A stretch of DNA of 64,000 nt from Neurospora intermedia (lineage: Eukaryota; Ascomycota; Sordariomycetes; Sordariales; Sordariaceae): positions 310,001 to 374,000 of the forward strand of contig BTPP01000013.1 in the NCBI GenBank assembly GCA_037102815.1. Reading direction: 5' to 3'. Positions within the stretch are counted from its first letter, which is position 1. Each line of letters starts with the position of its first letter. The notes beneath the pieces are model-generated. The model was given only the letters and a program-made list of their open reading frames with translations. It searched no databases and had not been told where the DNA came from. Below, piece by piece: positions 25,731 through 36,937 of the stretch. The translations under genes were made by a program, and so were the position numbers.

Positions 25731-27324
25731 CGTGGGGTGGTGGTTGTCTGTCTGTCTGCGTATTTTCTTGATAGAGCTGGAGACCCGACCCAGCACACAT
25801 ACAGCTGACTGGCTGCTCAGGTCATGTTATGGATGCCCACTCAGGCGCCGCGCGCAACCTTGGAAAACAGCTGCTGATGGCGAATGATGCGCAAATAGAC
25901 CGAGAGAATTGAACTTTGAGCTAATGCCAGGAACAAACTCCGCGAACTGGGGAAGTGAAACTTGCACAGCTAGGTATGGATGGAAAAAAGAACGGAGGAC
26001 GGGAGAGAAACCAAGCCTGTCCCAGCTGTCGTGAACCCTTGGGATCTTAGCGGTGGTCGGCAGCGTCGAACAATGGTCCGCCACCGGGGTCACCCAGGTA
26101 TCTGAACAACCCTGAGGCCAGTCTTTTCGGGCTTCTGGGGTGTTGATCCAATCACAAAACATCGTAGGATAAGCGGAGTAAACTGTGAGTGGAGGACAGA
26201 CATTGTTAACAACGATAGAAAAAGACCGCTTGTCAGACGGGAGCTACCCAAGTTACCCTACCCGAAGTCGTACAGGAGGCCGCTGACTTGAGAGATACTC
26301 ATCTTTCACCTCGAGATTCATAAAAATCATGATACTAAAACACTCAAGATCTCGTACCTCTCACCAATACTTCGCCCCCAAGGTGCCCCTCTCTCTGTAG
26401 AGATCTACACAGCTTCCACCCGCTATCCCCCGATGAGGAAAAGCATATCTCTTACAGATCCAATGGAACTGGACCCGGTTCGGGAGCGCGAGACCCGATT
26501 GGGTATAGGATTTGCGACTGACTGGCTGCGACGAGCTGAGAACAAGGACTCAGGGGGCATGGTAGTGTTCACTTTACCATAGCCCTTTTCTCTGTTCTTC
26601 TTTCCCAATCCTGCAGTTGGACAGCCCAAGCAACTTTCTTTTCTTCTTCTTCATCTGTTAGATCCCGTCTCGCCGAGGCGCCAGTGCGGCGGGAGAGGAA
26701 AAAGGAAAACCGATCCACAATGTCATCATGCACTACACTACTTCATGCGCGCATTGAATGAGTGGGGGATCAACAGCCCGAGACAAATACCGGGCGGTTA
26801 TGGGGTTCAGGCCGAGGATTCGTGGTCATGCTTTCCTCGTGGTAATCGTGATCCAGGAATCAAACTCCGAACTTTCTGCTTATCCGCCATCTTTTGATGG
26901 TGGAACTTCGGGACGATGATGCAAGTTAGTGGGTCGTGTAGAAGACTACAGCGCATAATTGCCTGCTACTGAGCAGAAGAAAAGTGACGAGATCTCGGGA
27001 ATAGCACGAGTTCCACAATGGCCCCTTTTCTCGTGCAGTCGGGTCATGAAGTTCAAGAGCCCACGTGCAAAAACTTGAAAACGCAGAAGCAACAAAAGAA
27101 TCCACATTTGGTATGTAGATCGATATCTTGCTCCCGGTAGCCGGTATCCAATGGTCAGCTTTTGTTTGAAATCACTTTTAAGGGCAAACAACACACCTTC
27201 AAACAAACGTCCACCACGTGCGAGCAGGCTGGCCCAGCAAGGACAATACATGGTGTTTGATCTGGATGAACCATCCGCGTCCATCGAAGAAATCCCAATC
27301 TAGCCCTGCCTTTTTTCCTCCTTC
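25731..27324. other. Intergenic, no gene seen
   Basis: This lies between the start of the channel gene and the stop of the next minus-strand gene. It should hold the channel promoter and 5' UTR near 25,731-26,200 and the 3' UTR of the neighbour near 27,200-27,324. Short frames such as minus 26,946-27,284 have no domain signature and no ATG context that I trust. Confidence 0.5.
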
Positions 27325-28044
27325 TTACATGTTCCCCTGCCTGAACACATGAGGAGACCACTTCGTCGTAGCAACAGGTGGCACCCTCGGCGTCTGCGCC
27401 ACTCCCGGTCCGTACCCCGTCGCAACATTTCCGAGGCCTAGAGGTACATTCCCTCCTGTCGCTCCTCCTTCGAAGCCGACCCCATACCCCCTCTGCCCTT
27501 GTGTCTGAGCCTGCCCATACATCCTATACTTACTCTGCCCATAGCCATATCCTCTCTGAGCACCTCCTGCTACTCCAGCTCCAGGCCACCCCGCCTCTCC
27601 CATCTCAACATCCCTCGGTATCGGCCTAGAGCTCGCACTCGTCGAACTATCACTCGTGCTGCTCGACGAAAATGAATCGTGGTAATAGTGAGCCCTTCTC
27701 CATCGCTTTTGCCTACTCCTAGCCGTCATCGTTGCATCATTCCAGGCGCGGGATCGGATGTAAAATAAGCAGCAGATGACGAAGAAGATGACGCCGCAGA
27801 TAGATCCGAGGACTGCGCCGAGGAGGGCGGTAGAGGAGAGAGGGGCGCTGTCGCGGGGGAGAAGCTGGTGACTTCGAGGTGTTATGGTAGTGGCAGCCAA
27901 GTCGAAGGATGGGGTTTGGTTGGCATTGTGCTTGGTGAAGAGGGACAGACTGGCTGTCGCTGTGTGTACTGATCGGGAGAAAGATTGGGTGAGGCGAGGG
28001 AGCAAATCGCTTTCGCGGGATTTGAGGATGGCGAGGATCTCCAT
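27325..28044 (-). CDS. Single-pass membrane protein, Ser- then Gly/Tyr/Gln-rich tail (hypothetical)
   Basis: An uninterrupted 239-codon frame starting at the ATG at 28,044; the longer open frame to 28,161 has no convincing earlier ATG. Residues about 72-95 form one strong hydrophobic membrane segment (starts STALLGAVLGS) followed by a basic stop-transfer region (IRSRAW...RSRQKRWRR). After that come a Ser-rich stretch at about 115-135 and a low-complexity Gly/Tyr/Gln tail. No cleavable signal peptide is visible at the N-terminus. The architecture, with a short outer part, one membrane span and a disordered cytosolic tail, is common in fungal cell-surface or septal proteins, but I do not recognise the family and assign no function. 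A CCTAGAGGTAC copy of the dispersed motif falls inside the coding region near 27,437. Confidence 0.65.
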   Translation of the reverse strand: MEILAILKSRESDLLPRLTQSFSRSVHTATASLSLFTKHNANQTPSFDLAATTITPRSHQLLPRDSAPLSSTALLGAVLGSICGVIFFVICCLFYIRSRAWNDATMTARSRQKRWRRAHYYHDSFSSSSTSDSSTSASSRPIPRDVEMGEAGWPGAGVAGGAQRGYGYGQSKYRMYGQAQTQGQRGYGVGFEGGATGGNVPLGLGNVATGYGPGVAQTPRVPPVATTKWSPHVFRQGNM

Positions 28045-29510
28045 GTTGCCTGGCGGTATTCTTGAGGCTCGTCTGTCCCTCAGAGACTTGAGAACGTTGT
28101 CGGGTCTCAGTTCGAAAAGTGAGACAGGTCGGACTATATCAACCAACCCAGCAGGTCTCAACCTGCTCTACCGATTCCCACGTCCACCATTGTAGAGCTG
28201 CCGGCTCTGAAACAAACTGGAAGGCTGGCACTAAGGTCCTCCATCACTCCTATCATCCTGCTCTTTAGTGGTGCCGCATGATGTTGACCTACCACACATC
28301 TTGAATCGCTAACTTTATCAAGGTGAGACAAGGTGTCCCGCATGGGATCATATGGCCAGTGCCATATGACTGGAGCAACTAGGTTGAGGGTGTAGACTCT
28401 TTGCTGTCGAACCTGGCAGTGGGGACTCGGGCGGGAAGTGTCCGGAGTGGTGGAAGCTAGTGTTAGCCCAGCTGTGTGCCCAGGTGCCGAAGAGCGGGAT
28501 GGGTGGGACTGCTAAAGCGTGATATGGCGTAGGACCGTCTTGGTGTCAAGACGTGGCGGGACGGGAGGCTGGCACTTGTAGGTAGCTTGGTAACTCGAAG
28601 AGACCGGCTGGCTCTGGTGGTCCGAGGCTCTGGGGAAATGATGTGTTGGTAGGCCTCCCTGAGGTGTTGACTGGAGTTTGCAAGCGAGCGATCTTCGGTG
28701 ACCTCCTCTCTGCTGCTCCAGCTGTGTAGCCGTCATCACAGCATATCTCGGCCTGTACACGGTGACTGGCGAACGAACCAAGCACCCAGGACCCCTCCTG
28801 ATGACGTGCCGCAGCCTGGTATCTTCAGTCTTGATAGGTATGCTTCGATACGTGCTGCGTCGTGTTGCTGCCGTCGTCGGCCAATGACGCAAACGAGCGC
28901 TACACCCACTCCAATGGCGGCGGAGAGGGGCTGCATTGGTGCTGCATACTCCCATCACAACATGGTCTTGTGTCGGTGATGTATTTATCGCCTTGAGGTG
29001 GGATCAAGGACCAGGCTAGCACGCTACTTTTGGGCTCGTTGACCGGTCGCTTGGCGTTGGGCGGCATCGGGGAAGAGATGGACTTGTCGAGCAATGAAGA
29101 CCGATGCGACATTAACGTGCTTTCTTGGTGAATTTGCTGCGATTCTGTTAGCGAGTTGACTCGGCCCTCCGCCGAGAGCAACGGGCAGCCCGCCTGTGTC
29201 CGCATACCGGTCGATCGAGTGCTACACGGATGGACATCGTGTGAAATTCCAGAGACAAATGGAGGGTGCGATCACGCGAAGGCTTGGTTTGTTGGAATGC
29301 GAAAGACGGGTTGATTCAAATTGTTGTTGTATTTGCAAGAAGGGAAAATCAAAACGAGCGAACGGATGGAAAGACCAAAATGACAAGAGGTGGCCAGTGC
29401 GGGTTGCCCCTCAATCCCACTAAGATGCGACATTATCTGGTCTTGAAGAAGCCTCCGCCGAGATCTGATAGTGCAGTAACTGCACCAGAACACAACATGA
29501 CAGTCTTTCC
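28045..29510. other. Intergenic, possible unsolved small gene
   Basis: No gene that I can close. The minus frames at 28,736-28,936 and 28,546-28,785 together look like pieces of one protein: a short membrane-like segment (AAIGVGVALVCVIGRRR) and a Pro/Ser-rich tail. They are in different frames, and I could not find a convincing intron joining them. The rest of the stretch shows nothing. Confidence 0.3.
28546..28936 (-). other. Possible membrane-protein gene fragment(s), unsolved exon structure
   Basis: The upstream piece (from about 28,936) reads MQPLSAAIGVGVALVCVIGR, a hydrophobic span followed by RRRQQH, as in the many fungal proteins that end an extracellular region with a GVGVAxG-type membrane helix. 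The downstream piece (ending at the TGA near 28,546) reads AERRSPKIARLQTPVN and then a Pro-rich tail. Candidate GT and AG signals exist between them but no pair is clearly right. It may be a real small gene with introns, or a decayed one. No function is proposed. Confidence 0.2.
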
Positions 29511-30323
29511 TCAAGTCCAACATTTACATTTCCCGGGCTCCTTACACTGCAAATATCCATCGTCAGGACACGACACCCTCGAGCAATCACACATCGTCGG
29601 TTGGCAAATACACTGGCCATCCGGAAACTCGACCTCATCGTCCAGCGAGCAATAGGGCGTCGTGGCATACGGGCAGTGCGTCAACACTTTCCTGCAGTCA
29701 ACTCGTTTGGTTTGGGCAATGGCGGGCGCGCAGCCTGTAATGGGGTGGCAGTGGCATTTCCTTTTCGAATTCCCTCCATGTCAGCTCACGCATACAGAAA
29801 TCTTCTGTCGAGCAAAGGGGTCAAGGAAAGGAGACGCACCCATCATCATCGCACTTGGTCTGACCCCAATCACAAGCCGTGTGATCGCAATTACATCCTC
29901 CCTCGGGCTTCTTCACGCAGATACAAACGTTGTTGCGCCAGAAGGGGTCCATCTGCTGGCACATCATGGACTGGCCTTTGGGGCAATGGACGTGGTATTG
30001 ATTGCAGTCAGAGTCGGCGCGACAGCCTTCGTGGTGGATGCATGTGCAAGCTCCAGCTGTTTAGGATGGGTAGAGGTAGGCTGTCAGTTATCGGGATGGA
30101 CTGAAGGATGGGGAGAGGGAGGAGCATACCCATTCATGCAGACGGTGTTCTTCTCCGGACAGGGGGTGTCGTCACAACTGCAGAGAGCTTGTTGCGCTGA
30201 GAGTTGCCCAAGGGACATGGTATAGTTGTTCAAGCCAGTCGAGTTAGTGACAGAGGGTATCGCGGCGCAGGTCGTAGCCAGGCTGAGGACAAGGAGCAAA
30301 AGGAAGGAAGCAAGGGTCGACAT
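29511..30323 (-). CDS. Secreted cysteine-rich protein, three exons
   Basis: The ATG at 30,323 opens a clear signal peptide (MSTLASFLLLLVLSLATTCA, cleavage expected near residue 21), so the product is probably secreted. Exon 1 is 30,323-30,130, exon 2 is 30,056-29,840 and exon 3 is 29,760-29,511 (TGA). The mature part, about 200 residues, carries well over 20 cysteines in CxC and CxxxxxC patterns (for example CSCDDTPC, CVKKPEGGCNC, KEPGKCKCW), suggesting a stack of small disulfide-bonded modules. Intron 2 joins in frame (GG|GTGCGT ... AAAAG|G). Intron 1 does not: the only good GT and AG leave the two Cys-rich frames one base apart, so that junction is unresolved or the allele is shifted. I do not recognise the family; an effector-like or cell-wall role would be a guess. 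Confidence 0.6.
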
Positions 30324-31656
30324 CGTGACTGACTGGAAGAATTCGCGATAGGGAAACCGGCTCTAGATCAAGTTACTGGGAGTAGGTGAGGTAGAGGTTG
30401 CCTGCTAAGGTTCTCAGGGTGGAAGAAATCTCCTGAAGGCGGGGACGCGGAATGAGACTGAGGACAGACACAGTACTTCAACAGTTGTCCAAATTTGACG
30501 GTTGATATTTGACGGTTGATATATCGTCGGTTATAACGTCCATCACCAGATGTCCTTGCCTTCATCCTTTCTTCACAAAAGGCTGCTGGGATACAGTCAC
30601 GGCAGGAGCAAGCACCTCTGTCTAGGTACCTTGAAATTGACGTTGAGATGCCACAAACCAACGGACCCGTCGGCCATACCTGCCCCATCACTCAGCCGAA
30701 CCTATCACCGGGAAGACCTCTCGAGAAACACTGTTGGCATCACATATCCGGAGGTAAACGGGTAACATGTGCGTGTTTGGGAGCTAAAAACAGTCTGCTG
30801 AGGATGATACGAAACCTCCGACCTGTAACACAGCTTTATTTGTTCCGAAACCTCGGAGGAGATATTCTGGGAATGAATCATGAACTACGTCGCACCTCGG
30901 AAGCGGCAGTGTGAACAGGTCCATGCTGTTCAACAAGATCTCAGTACAGAAATTTCTTCTTGATCAGAAAAAACATGAACTCTTATACGAGAAAATGTCT
31001 CTGTCGCGGCGCTTCCTTATGTCAAAAGCTGAGCGTGACATGCCCTTTGTGAGGTAGAAAGCATGCATGAAAGAACGACCTTCAATCCGCATCAACTTCG
31101 CCATCTGCCAGATTCCCACACTTTGCACTGGAGAGCGTGGGTAAGCCGAACGTCGTTGTTGATGTCTCACATGCTCACCTCACCCCATACCAGTATCGCA
31201 CATCCAATTCTCCAGGGTATGTCTTCCGGCAGCCACCGTACATTCCACATTCCATCACCGCCGCCGCAGTAGATACCAAAATATTCTTCCCGTGAGCAAA
31301 GAAATGCCATGGCCAGTCCTCAGAGCCAGCGTTTGATAAACTGGTAACGCAATTGGTCCCAGTTATTCGGCCTCATTCCCCGTAGACAGGTTCCTGCATT
31401 TGTGCCCTCAATGGCTATCGAAACCACTGCTGTCGATCCTCAAGCGAAGGAATGCTGTCCGTGATGAGACTTGTTTTTGTTGTGACCGTCGTTGGCAATG
31501 TTGCCATTTACTTGTGATAAACACATTGGCCTTTCGTACTTGGACGACAGAGATAAATACCACCGTTGAATCTGTCCTTACCTTCCTTCCAGAACCGCCT
31601 CATCATCACCATCTTCATCACTTCACTGGCCAAGCCTAACCCTCCCAGCCGTCAAG
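30324..31656. other. Divergent intergenic region
   Basis: The Cys-rich gene reads leftward from it and the secreted glycoprotein gene reads rightward, so it should hold both promoters. A GATAAATA word lies about 105 bases before the ATG at 31,657. No gene or other structure is supported; the frames here are short and overlap on both strands. Confidence 0.5.
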
Positions 31657-32667
31657 ATGAAGTTCTCCACCACCCTCGTCGCGACCTTCGCCTCGCTCTC
31701 CGTGGCCGCTCCCGCCCACAAGCGCCAGGCCGATGACACCACCTCCACCGACGCCATGATCAGCGACGTCCTCCCCGGCATCACCGGCGAGGAGCCCATC
31801 GAGGACACCACCACGTCTTCCTCCTCCGCCGACGCCCTCGCGACCGCTGACCCTTACGACATCTACCGCGTCCCCGCCGTGACTCCCACCTTTCCCCTGG
31901 AGCAAAACGACTTCACCGGCATCCAAGGCGTGCAGTCCATCTCGGAAGACGACATGGACGATGATGATGACCTCGTCGACGCCGCCATCTCCAGCCTTAC
32001 CGGAGTGAGCCCCCCTTTGACGACCGGTACTGCCACCACCACCCGTCTCGAAGCCGACGCCGACGCCAACAACAACAAGGTTTCTTCCATCGATGACGCC
32101 TTCGTCAGTGATGCACAAGCGCAGGCGATGATCGACGCTGCTATTCGCTATGCTCAACAACTCCCTAACTCTGTTGTGCCTATGCCCATGCCCCTGAGCA
32201 CTGGAACTCCCCAAATCTTCGTAGACCCGTACCTGGGCAACACCACCACCCTCTTCAGCAACTCGACCACCTCCGCCGTCGACCCCACCGCTACTACCAC
32301 CACTGATGGCACGGACCTGGTTGCGTCCCTCCAGGCTCTCAATGACGCTTTGGCTTCGTACCAAGATCTCATGAACGCCACCGCTACTGCCGCTGACAAT
32401 GTCATGACGGGCCGCAAAATCAAGATGCTCGGCGACGACATGCTTTCGGGCATCCAGCAGATGGCGAAGCGCGCCGAGATGGCTGCCGCCGAGCAGGTGC
32501 AGAACAAGACGATGATGATGAGTGTGCTGCGTCAGCGGGGCATGATGGCTAATAGCACCATGTTTGCCAACAAGACGGAGGCGATTACGAGCAAGACGGT
32601 TATGGATAAGATGGGCAGGAATGGGGTGCTGGAGAGATATGTCAAGATGGTTGCGGGTGAGAATTAA
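31657..32667 (+). CDS. Secreted Thr/Ser/Asp-rich glycoprotein (hypothetical)
   Basis: A single-exon frame of 336 residues with its ATG in a good context (CAAGATGA). The N-terminus is a signal peptide (MKFSTTLVATFASLSVAAPA) followed by a HKRQ sequence that looks like a Kex2-type processing site at about residues 21-24. The mature protein is rich in Thr, Ser, Ala and Asp, has an acidic run (DDMDDDDD) at about residues 100-107, and carries several N-glycosylation sequons (NTT, NST, NAT, NKT) in the second half. There is no hydrophobic C-terminal tail, so no GPI anchor is predicted. It looks like a secreted or cell-wall protein; I do not recognise the family. The equally long minus-strand frame over it is a composition shadow: the C-ending codons are on the plus strand. 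Confidence 0.75.
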   Translation: MKFSTTLVATFASLSVAAPAHKRQADDTTSTDAMISDVLPGITGEEPIEDTTTSSSSADALATADPYDIYRVPAVTPTFPLEQNDFTGIQGVQSISEDDMDDDDDLVDAAISSLTGVSPPLTTGTATTTRLEADADANNNKVSSIDDAFVSDAQAQAMIDAAIRYAQQLPNSVVPMPMPLSTGTPQIFVDPYLGNTTTLFSNSTTSAVDPTATTTTDGTDLVASLQALNDALASYQDLMNATATAADNVMTGRKIKMLGDDMLSGIQQMAKRAEMAAAEQVQNKTMMMSVLRQRGMMANSTMFANKTEAITSKTVMDKMGRNGVLERYVKMVAGEN

Positions 32668-33543
32668 TTGGGTCGCTGAATTTTGCCCATATTGTCGGCG
32701 AGCAAAATGGTCCATACCACTTACCTCTACCTCTAGTGACCTAGACGGGGGGAGGGGGGGGGGGGGGACAACAGGGAGATTCGAGGTGATGGTTTGAATG
32801 TTAAAGGGGAAAAGGGATCTTAGAGGAGTAATGAAGTCGGACATCGATAGCTAGAAAAGGAATAGTCATGAAATTTTCGTAAACCGCATTGACGAGCCAG
32901 TTTGTAAGTCCTGGTGTTGATCCAGACTGTGTCGGTAAAAAGGTTGTGATGTCGGGAGTTGATTTGGTCAGACGGCAGACAGCCAAATGCCGGCGATAAG
33001 CGAGCGATATCTGACAAAATGCCGTGCCTCCTTGGGGTGGCTCTGGAGTAACCCAGCCTGAACCAGGTCTAGATCAAGGTGAAGAGAACCCTGATGACTT
33101 GTATAATGAGCAGATGCGAAGATGTGGTGTTTATTTTGACGGTAAATGGAACCAGAAAGAAGAAATGATACTTCGTATTTATAGGGATAGGGTATCACTC
33201 CAGGGAAAGGCAGGTAGGCAGGCGGTCAGTCAGGCACCACCCCATACGCTGACTTGTAGCTGGCCACCTTCGCAAGACCATGCTAAAATATGCTCCCAAA
33301 CAAGGAAAGAAAGCAAAAAGAAGATAAAAGGCAAAATATCAACCGTTCAAGTGTTGTAACACCCATCCGTGTACGGCTTAGGGTTTGATGTCATCCTGTC
33401 TCCCTGTGCGGGCAAGCGATGCCGCTTCGAACACCAGGCCTTGACTTCCCACTCCTGATATTACGCCCGAAAACAACGTCAAGATTATTTTTTGAATGCC
33501 ACAACCCAAATAGACCCCCTTCCATCCACTCTCTCCAGCCCTC
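32668..33543. other. Convergent intergenic region with a poly-G run
   Basis: This lies between the stops of the plus-strand glycoprotein gene and the minus-strand cyclin gene. It holds a CTTACCTCTACCTCTAG copy of the dispersed motif at 32,720-32,736 and a G14 homopolymer at 32,754-32,767. No gene is seen. Confidence 0.6.
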
Positions 33544-34650
33544 TCACGCCTCGGCAGCAGCTTCCGCCTGCATCCCCTCTCTCCCCGGGGGCGGATTCCT
33601 CAATGTAATCACCTCTCGTTTCCCATAAAGGTCATGCTCAACGCCCTCCCACGCCTCAACGCCCGATTTGAGCATCTCCCACTGGCTTCTTAGCGCCTCC
33701 TCGTCCACTCTCAGCTCAAACCCGACCAAGAAGCAGAAGCTAATCTCTAACCTCGCCAGCTCTGTCTCGCTAACTCCGCCCACTTTGGCAAACTTGGAGT
33801 GCGGATAGCTCAGATCTTCCAAGGCTTTCATGGCAACCCGTATGCCTGCCAAAAGTAGGCGATGCGCATTGCGCTTGGTGACGACGATGGCGCGCTCGAT
33901 GATGGCCAGGCGGTGAATGTACAGAGAAGCGGCGAGGTAGACGGCCGTGGACATGGGGCAGTATTGGTGGATGCGCAGGAGGTAATCGGTAATGGAGATC
34001 GGGGGAGGCAGTCGCGAGTAGAATTTGCGAGTTATGGCCGAGTGTTGGGTATTGAGCGGTTGGGAGTTCTCGCCGACGATGATGTAGGGTTCAAGGGCCG
34101 CCTTTGCGTCGCTGGACGAGAGACCGGGCGGTGGGGTTGGGTTAGGGGTGCGGAGTTGGACGCCGTCTATTGACTGGGATTGTTTGTGCCCTTCTCTCGA
34201 AGGAGGTGGATGGGGATGTCGTTGCGGCGCCGGGCTGAAGGGTCTCCGTGGGGAATTGGTCGCGCTCTTTTGCTGCAAAAGCCTAGCCAGATTCTTCTCG
34301 GAATTGGACCGTACGATGCTCTGTTTTTCGGCGTCCATGCCACGCATATGGGGGATGGTTGGGGATCGTGGGGGTGGCGTAGGCGGGATGTCGCCTGTGA
34401 AGGAAACAAGGGTCTCGATGCCGGCGCTGAGGAGCTTGAGGGCGGCCAAGGGGGAGACTTTGTAGATATCGTCAACATCTTGGTCGGACTCGCCAGTGTG
34501 TTGTGTTATTTGTCGGAAGAGCCTTGGGTCGGCTGAAGGGACGGGTGCCGGAGGAGGAGTCGCCGGGGCGCTCGAGTCGGACTTTTGTTCAGCATCAGCA
34601 GCCGGAGGGTCGGTAGGTGCCGGAGCCCCGTGTTCGGGATTGGGCGACAT
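33544..34650 (-). CDS. Pho80-type cyclin (Pho85-partner cyclin family)
   Basis: A 368-residue, intron-free protein. The start is the ATG at 34,650; the longer frame opens on GTG and is preceded by TAA. The C-terminal half carries the Pho80/Pcl cyclin box: FYSRLPPPISITDYLLRIHQ at about residues 210-229, then YCPMSTAVYLAASLYIHRL, and the LSYPHSKFAKVGGVSETEL helix region at about 280-298. These are the hallmark blocks of cyclins that bind Pho85-class kinases in phosphate, glycogen and nutrient signalling. The N-terminal 200 residues are Pro/Ser-rich and probably disordered. Neurospora PREG is the best known member, but I cannot tell from sequence alone whether this is PREG or a Pcl6/7-like paralogue, so no symbol is given. 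Confidence 0.85.
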   Translation of the reverse strand: MSPNPEHGAPAPTDPPAADAEQKSDSSAPATPPPAPVPSADPRLFRQITQHTGESDQDVDDIYKVSPLAALKLLSAGIETLVSFTGDIPPTPPPRSPTIPHMRGMDAEKQSIVRSNSEKNLARLLQQKSATNSPRRPFSPAPQRHPHPPPSREGHKQSQSIDGVQLRTPNPTPPPGLSSSDAKAALEPYIIVGENSQPLNTQHSAITRKFYSRLPPPISITDYLLRIHQYCPMSTAVYLAASLYIHRLAIIERAIVVTKRNAHRLLLAGIRVAMKALEDLSYPHSKFAKVGGVSETELARLEISFCFLVGFELRVDEEALRSQWEMLKSGVEAWEGVEHDLYGKREVITLRNPPPGREGMQAEAAAEA

Positions 34651-36937
34651 GTTGGATATGGAATGCGATTCGATTGCGTTCACTTAGGTATCGTCGAAAG
34701 AATAATGATATCGAAAGGTAGCAAAAAAAAGGAGCGAGCTTTGTGAATGGTGCGCGCGACGAAAGCGACTGGCAAAGGTGGGACTGGAATTGGTCGCGTG
34801 ACACAACAATGAGTAATTTGTCGATCTGTGGCGACGAAGGTGTATTGACGACAGAGGCTATGGTCGCGAGGTGACGTTGTCGAGGTGAAGATGTTCGTAG
34901 GTCGTCGTAGGTTGAGATTTGTAGGTAGGTAGGTAGTCAGTCGAGGTCGGTCGTGGTGTTGAGAAAAAAGAACTGGAATCGTCTCGGTCGAACGAGGAAA
35001 TTGCGCTCGTGCAGTCAACAGGCGGTTCCCTGTCGCAGCAGTTCGGAGAGAGGACTTCCGTCGGTCGTGTAGATGTCCCCGGTCAACGCTCTTCTCAGAC
35101 TCTCCAAAGGTAGGTAAGTACGGTACCTTAGCTCGGCCACGGCGGGTGTCGAAAAAAGGACAAGTTGTGTATCCTGCCACGACGTGCGACACGCAATCTC
35201 ATGATCTCGTGTTTCCTTATATGTGTCGGTCACTTCCTTGGAATTCAAGGACGACGTGACGGACGATCGCTTGTCTGGCTGATCAGATCAGGGTCTCGCC
35301 TGTACTTTGCCGCAAGTCTTCAACTTGGCGCGCTACTGATTTGGCCGCTATCGCCGCTATTTTAGGTGGTATCGTCCGTCGGCTGCTAGCGTCGCCAGGG
35401 CAGCATGGACACGATGGAGTCGTTGATGCCGCTGTTCCTTGTCGGCGGAGTTGCTGGACTCCAGTCAACTCCAGCAATTGTCCAGGTCTCGTCAGCTGGA
35501 TGTCTTCAGTGGATGAGGCGGCGACTAGGTCGTTCGAGTTTCGGGGCGGGGCCAGTCGAAGGCCTTGGTTGATCTCGGCGCCGCTTCCGGTCGGCTTGAA
35601 GACTGTGCTTTGTATCGACAAGAAGAAAACACGGTAATCTTCAGCGACGGCGGCAGTTTGGTGTTCAGCTGAGGAGATATGTTGGATTTAGAGGGATGGA
35701 GAACCCAATGTCTCGGGTCGGATGAGCGCGGCGCGGGCGAGGGGGGGAGTTGAAGAGACACGGAAGAGGATGAAGATGCGGGATAGTGTTTCTTGTTTAA
35801 TTGTTAGCGCCAACTGCCGCTGTCATTGTCCCCCGTCTTGTCACTGATGTTTTCTTTCTTTCAGTTCCTTCTTTTGTCCTCGACCCCGCCCTGCTGCAGA
35901 ATATCAAGGGGTCCGTGCATAACCTCTTTTTCTTCAGCGAAGAATGACACAAATTTATCCAATTGCCAAATGATTTCTCAAATCTGTTTTCTTTCCAGAC
36001 GACAAAAACAGATGCAGCGAAAGAGGATCGACACTCACCATATACCGTCATCCCGCCTTGTCCTTTCCCTCCTTCAATGTCAACAAGCGAATCGGCGTTG
36101 CGACAGCAAATGTGACAGCTCCCTCTCCAACCTGTTGCACACCTCGTTGACTCGCAACCAAATCACGAGGCATAAATCGCCGTGTTCGAGACCCCTTGGG
36201 ACCTCTGGGGTACCGATGATCAGCGCAGACGGTGGCGAAGAATGTTGGCGACCCCTGCTCCGTCACTTGGTCAGTGGTTGGGGAGAGTTCGGGAAAATAT
36301 GGAGGGCGCAACAATGATGGCTATGGCGCCAGCAATCACGAGGTGGTCCAATCAAGGGAACCGAGGCAGTTGACGACAGACGCGCAGCTATTTGGACGAG
36401 GAAGCACGACATGAAGCGTACATATATGCAGGAATCACCGGAAAAAGACACGAGCACGTGTCATAGCAAGGCAGTGTTCGGACGGGGGTCGAACTCCCCT
36501 CGATCGTATGTTCCGGAGAGCACCACGATACAACACGGGACGAACAGCTCGAGTGCGGAGATGGAAATAGGCGGCATCGTGTCACCGTCGGATCGCACCC
36601 ACGGCATCCTCCTTTCCAACACATCGACCTGGCGACGTGGGGTTATAATTCACAGAAGGCGCCACTTGAACAGCTGTCTCGACTTTACTCGCAAACTGTT
36701 CCGACACCGATTCAAGCCCGCTAACATGGCATAGAGCTAAACACCGGTACCACCAGACTATGTCACCAAACATGCCATCAGACCAAAACTCCAGGGAGAA
36801 TCCGGCGAATTGCCGTTGCCAAGAGACGGACGACGGCATTGCTTCTCACACAAACAGGTTTAAATCCACCATCAACGACACGCTGCGACACTGGAGAGAA
36901 CACGTGGATACGATTTGGAAGCTCATCTCGAAACAAA
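34651..36937. other. Intergenic, no gene seen
   Basis: About 2.3 kb between the cyclin start and the stop of the thiamine-diphosphate enzyme gene. The part near 34,651-35,250 probably holds the cyclin promoter and leader and carries a (GTAG)n tract at 34,919-34,935. The many 60-170-codon frames overlap on both strands and show no domain. Confidence 0.5.

Noticed and set aside
26840-26890. Minus-strand GGAGTTTGATTCC word like a tRNA T arm
   Set aside because: The stem fails at the second pair and the invariant C56 is missing.
31636-32844. 402-codon minus-strand frame over the secreted glycoprotein gene
   Set aside because: It opens because the plus-strand gene is C-biased and low in complementary stops. 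It is Gly/Val/His/Arg-rich with no domain, while the plus strand has a signal peptide, Kex2-like site and glycosylation sequons.
36450-36530. Possible tRNA (GGGGTCGAACTCCCC word)
   Set aside because: The T-loop positions do not fit on either strand (no TTCRA with a pairing G53-C61 stem) and no acceptor stem was found.
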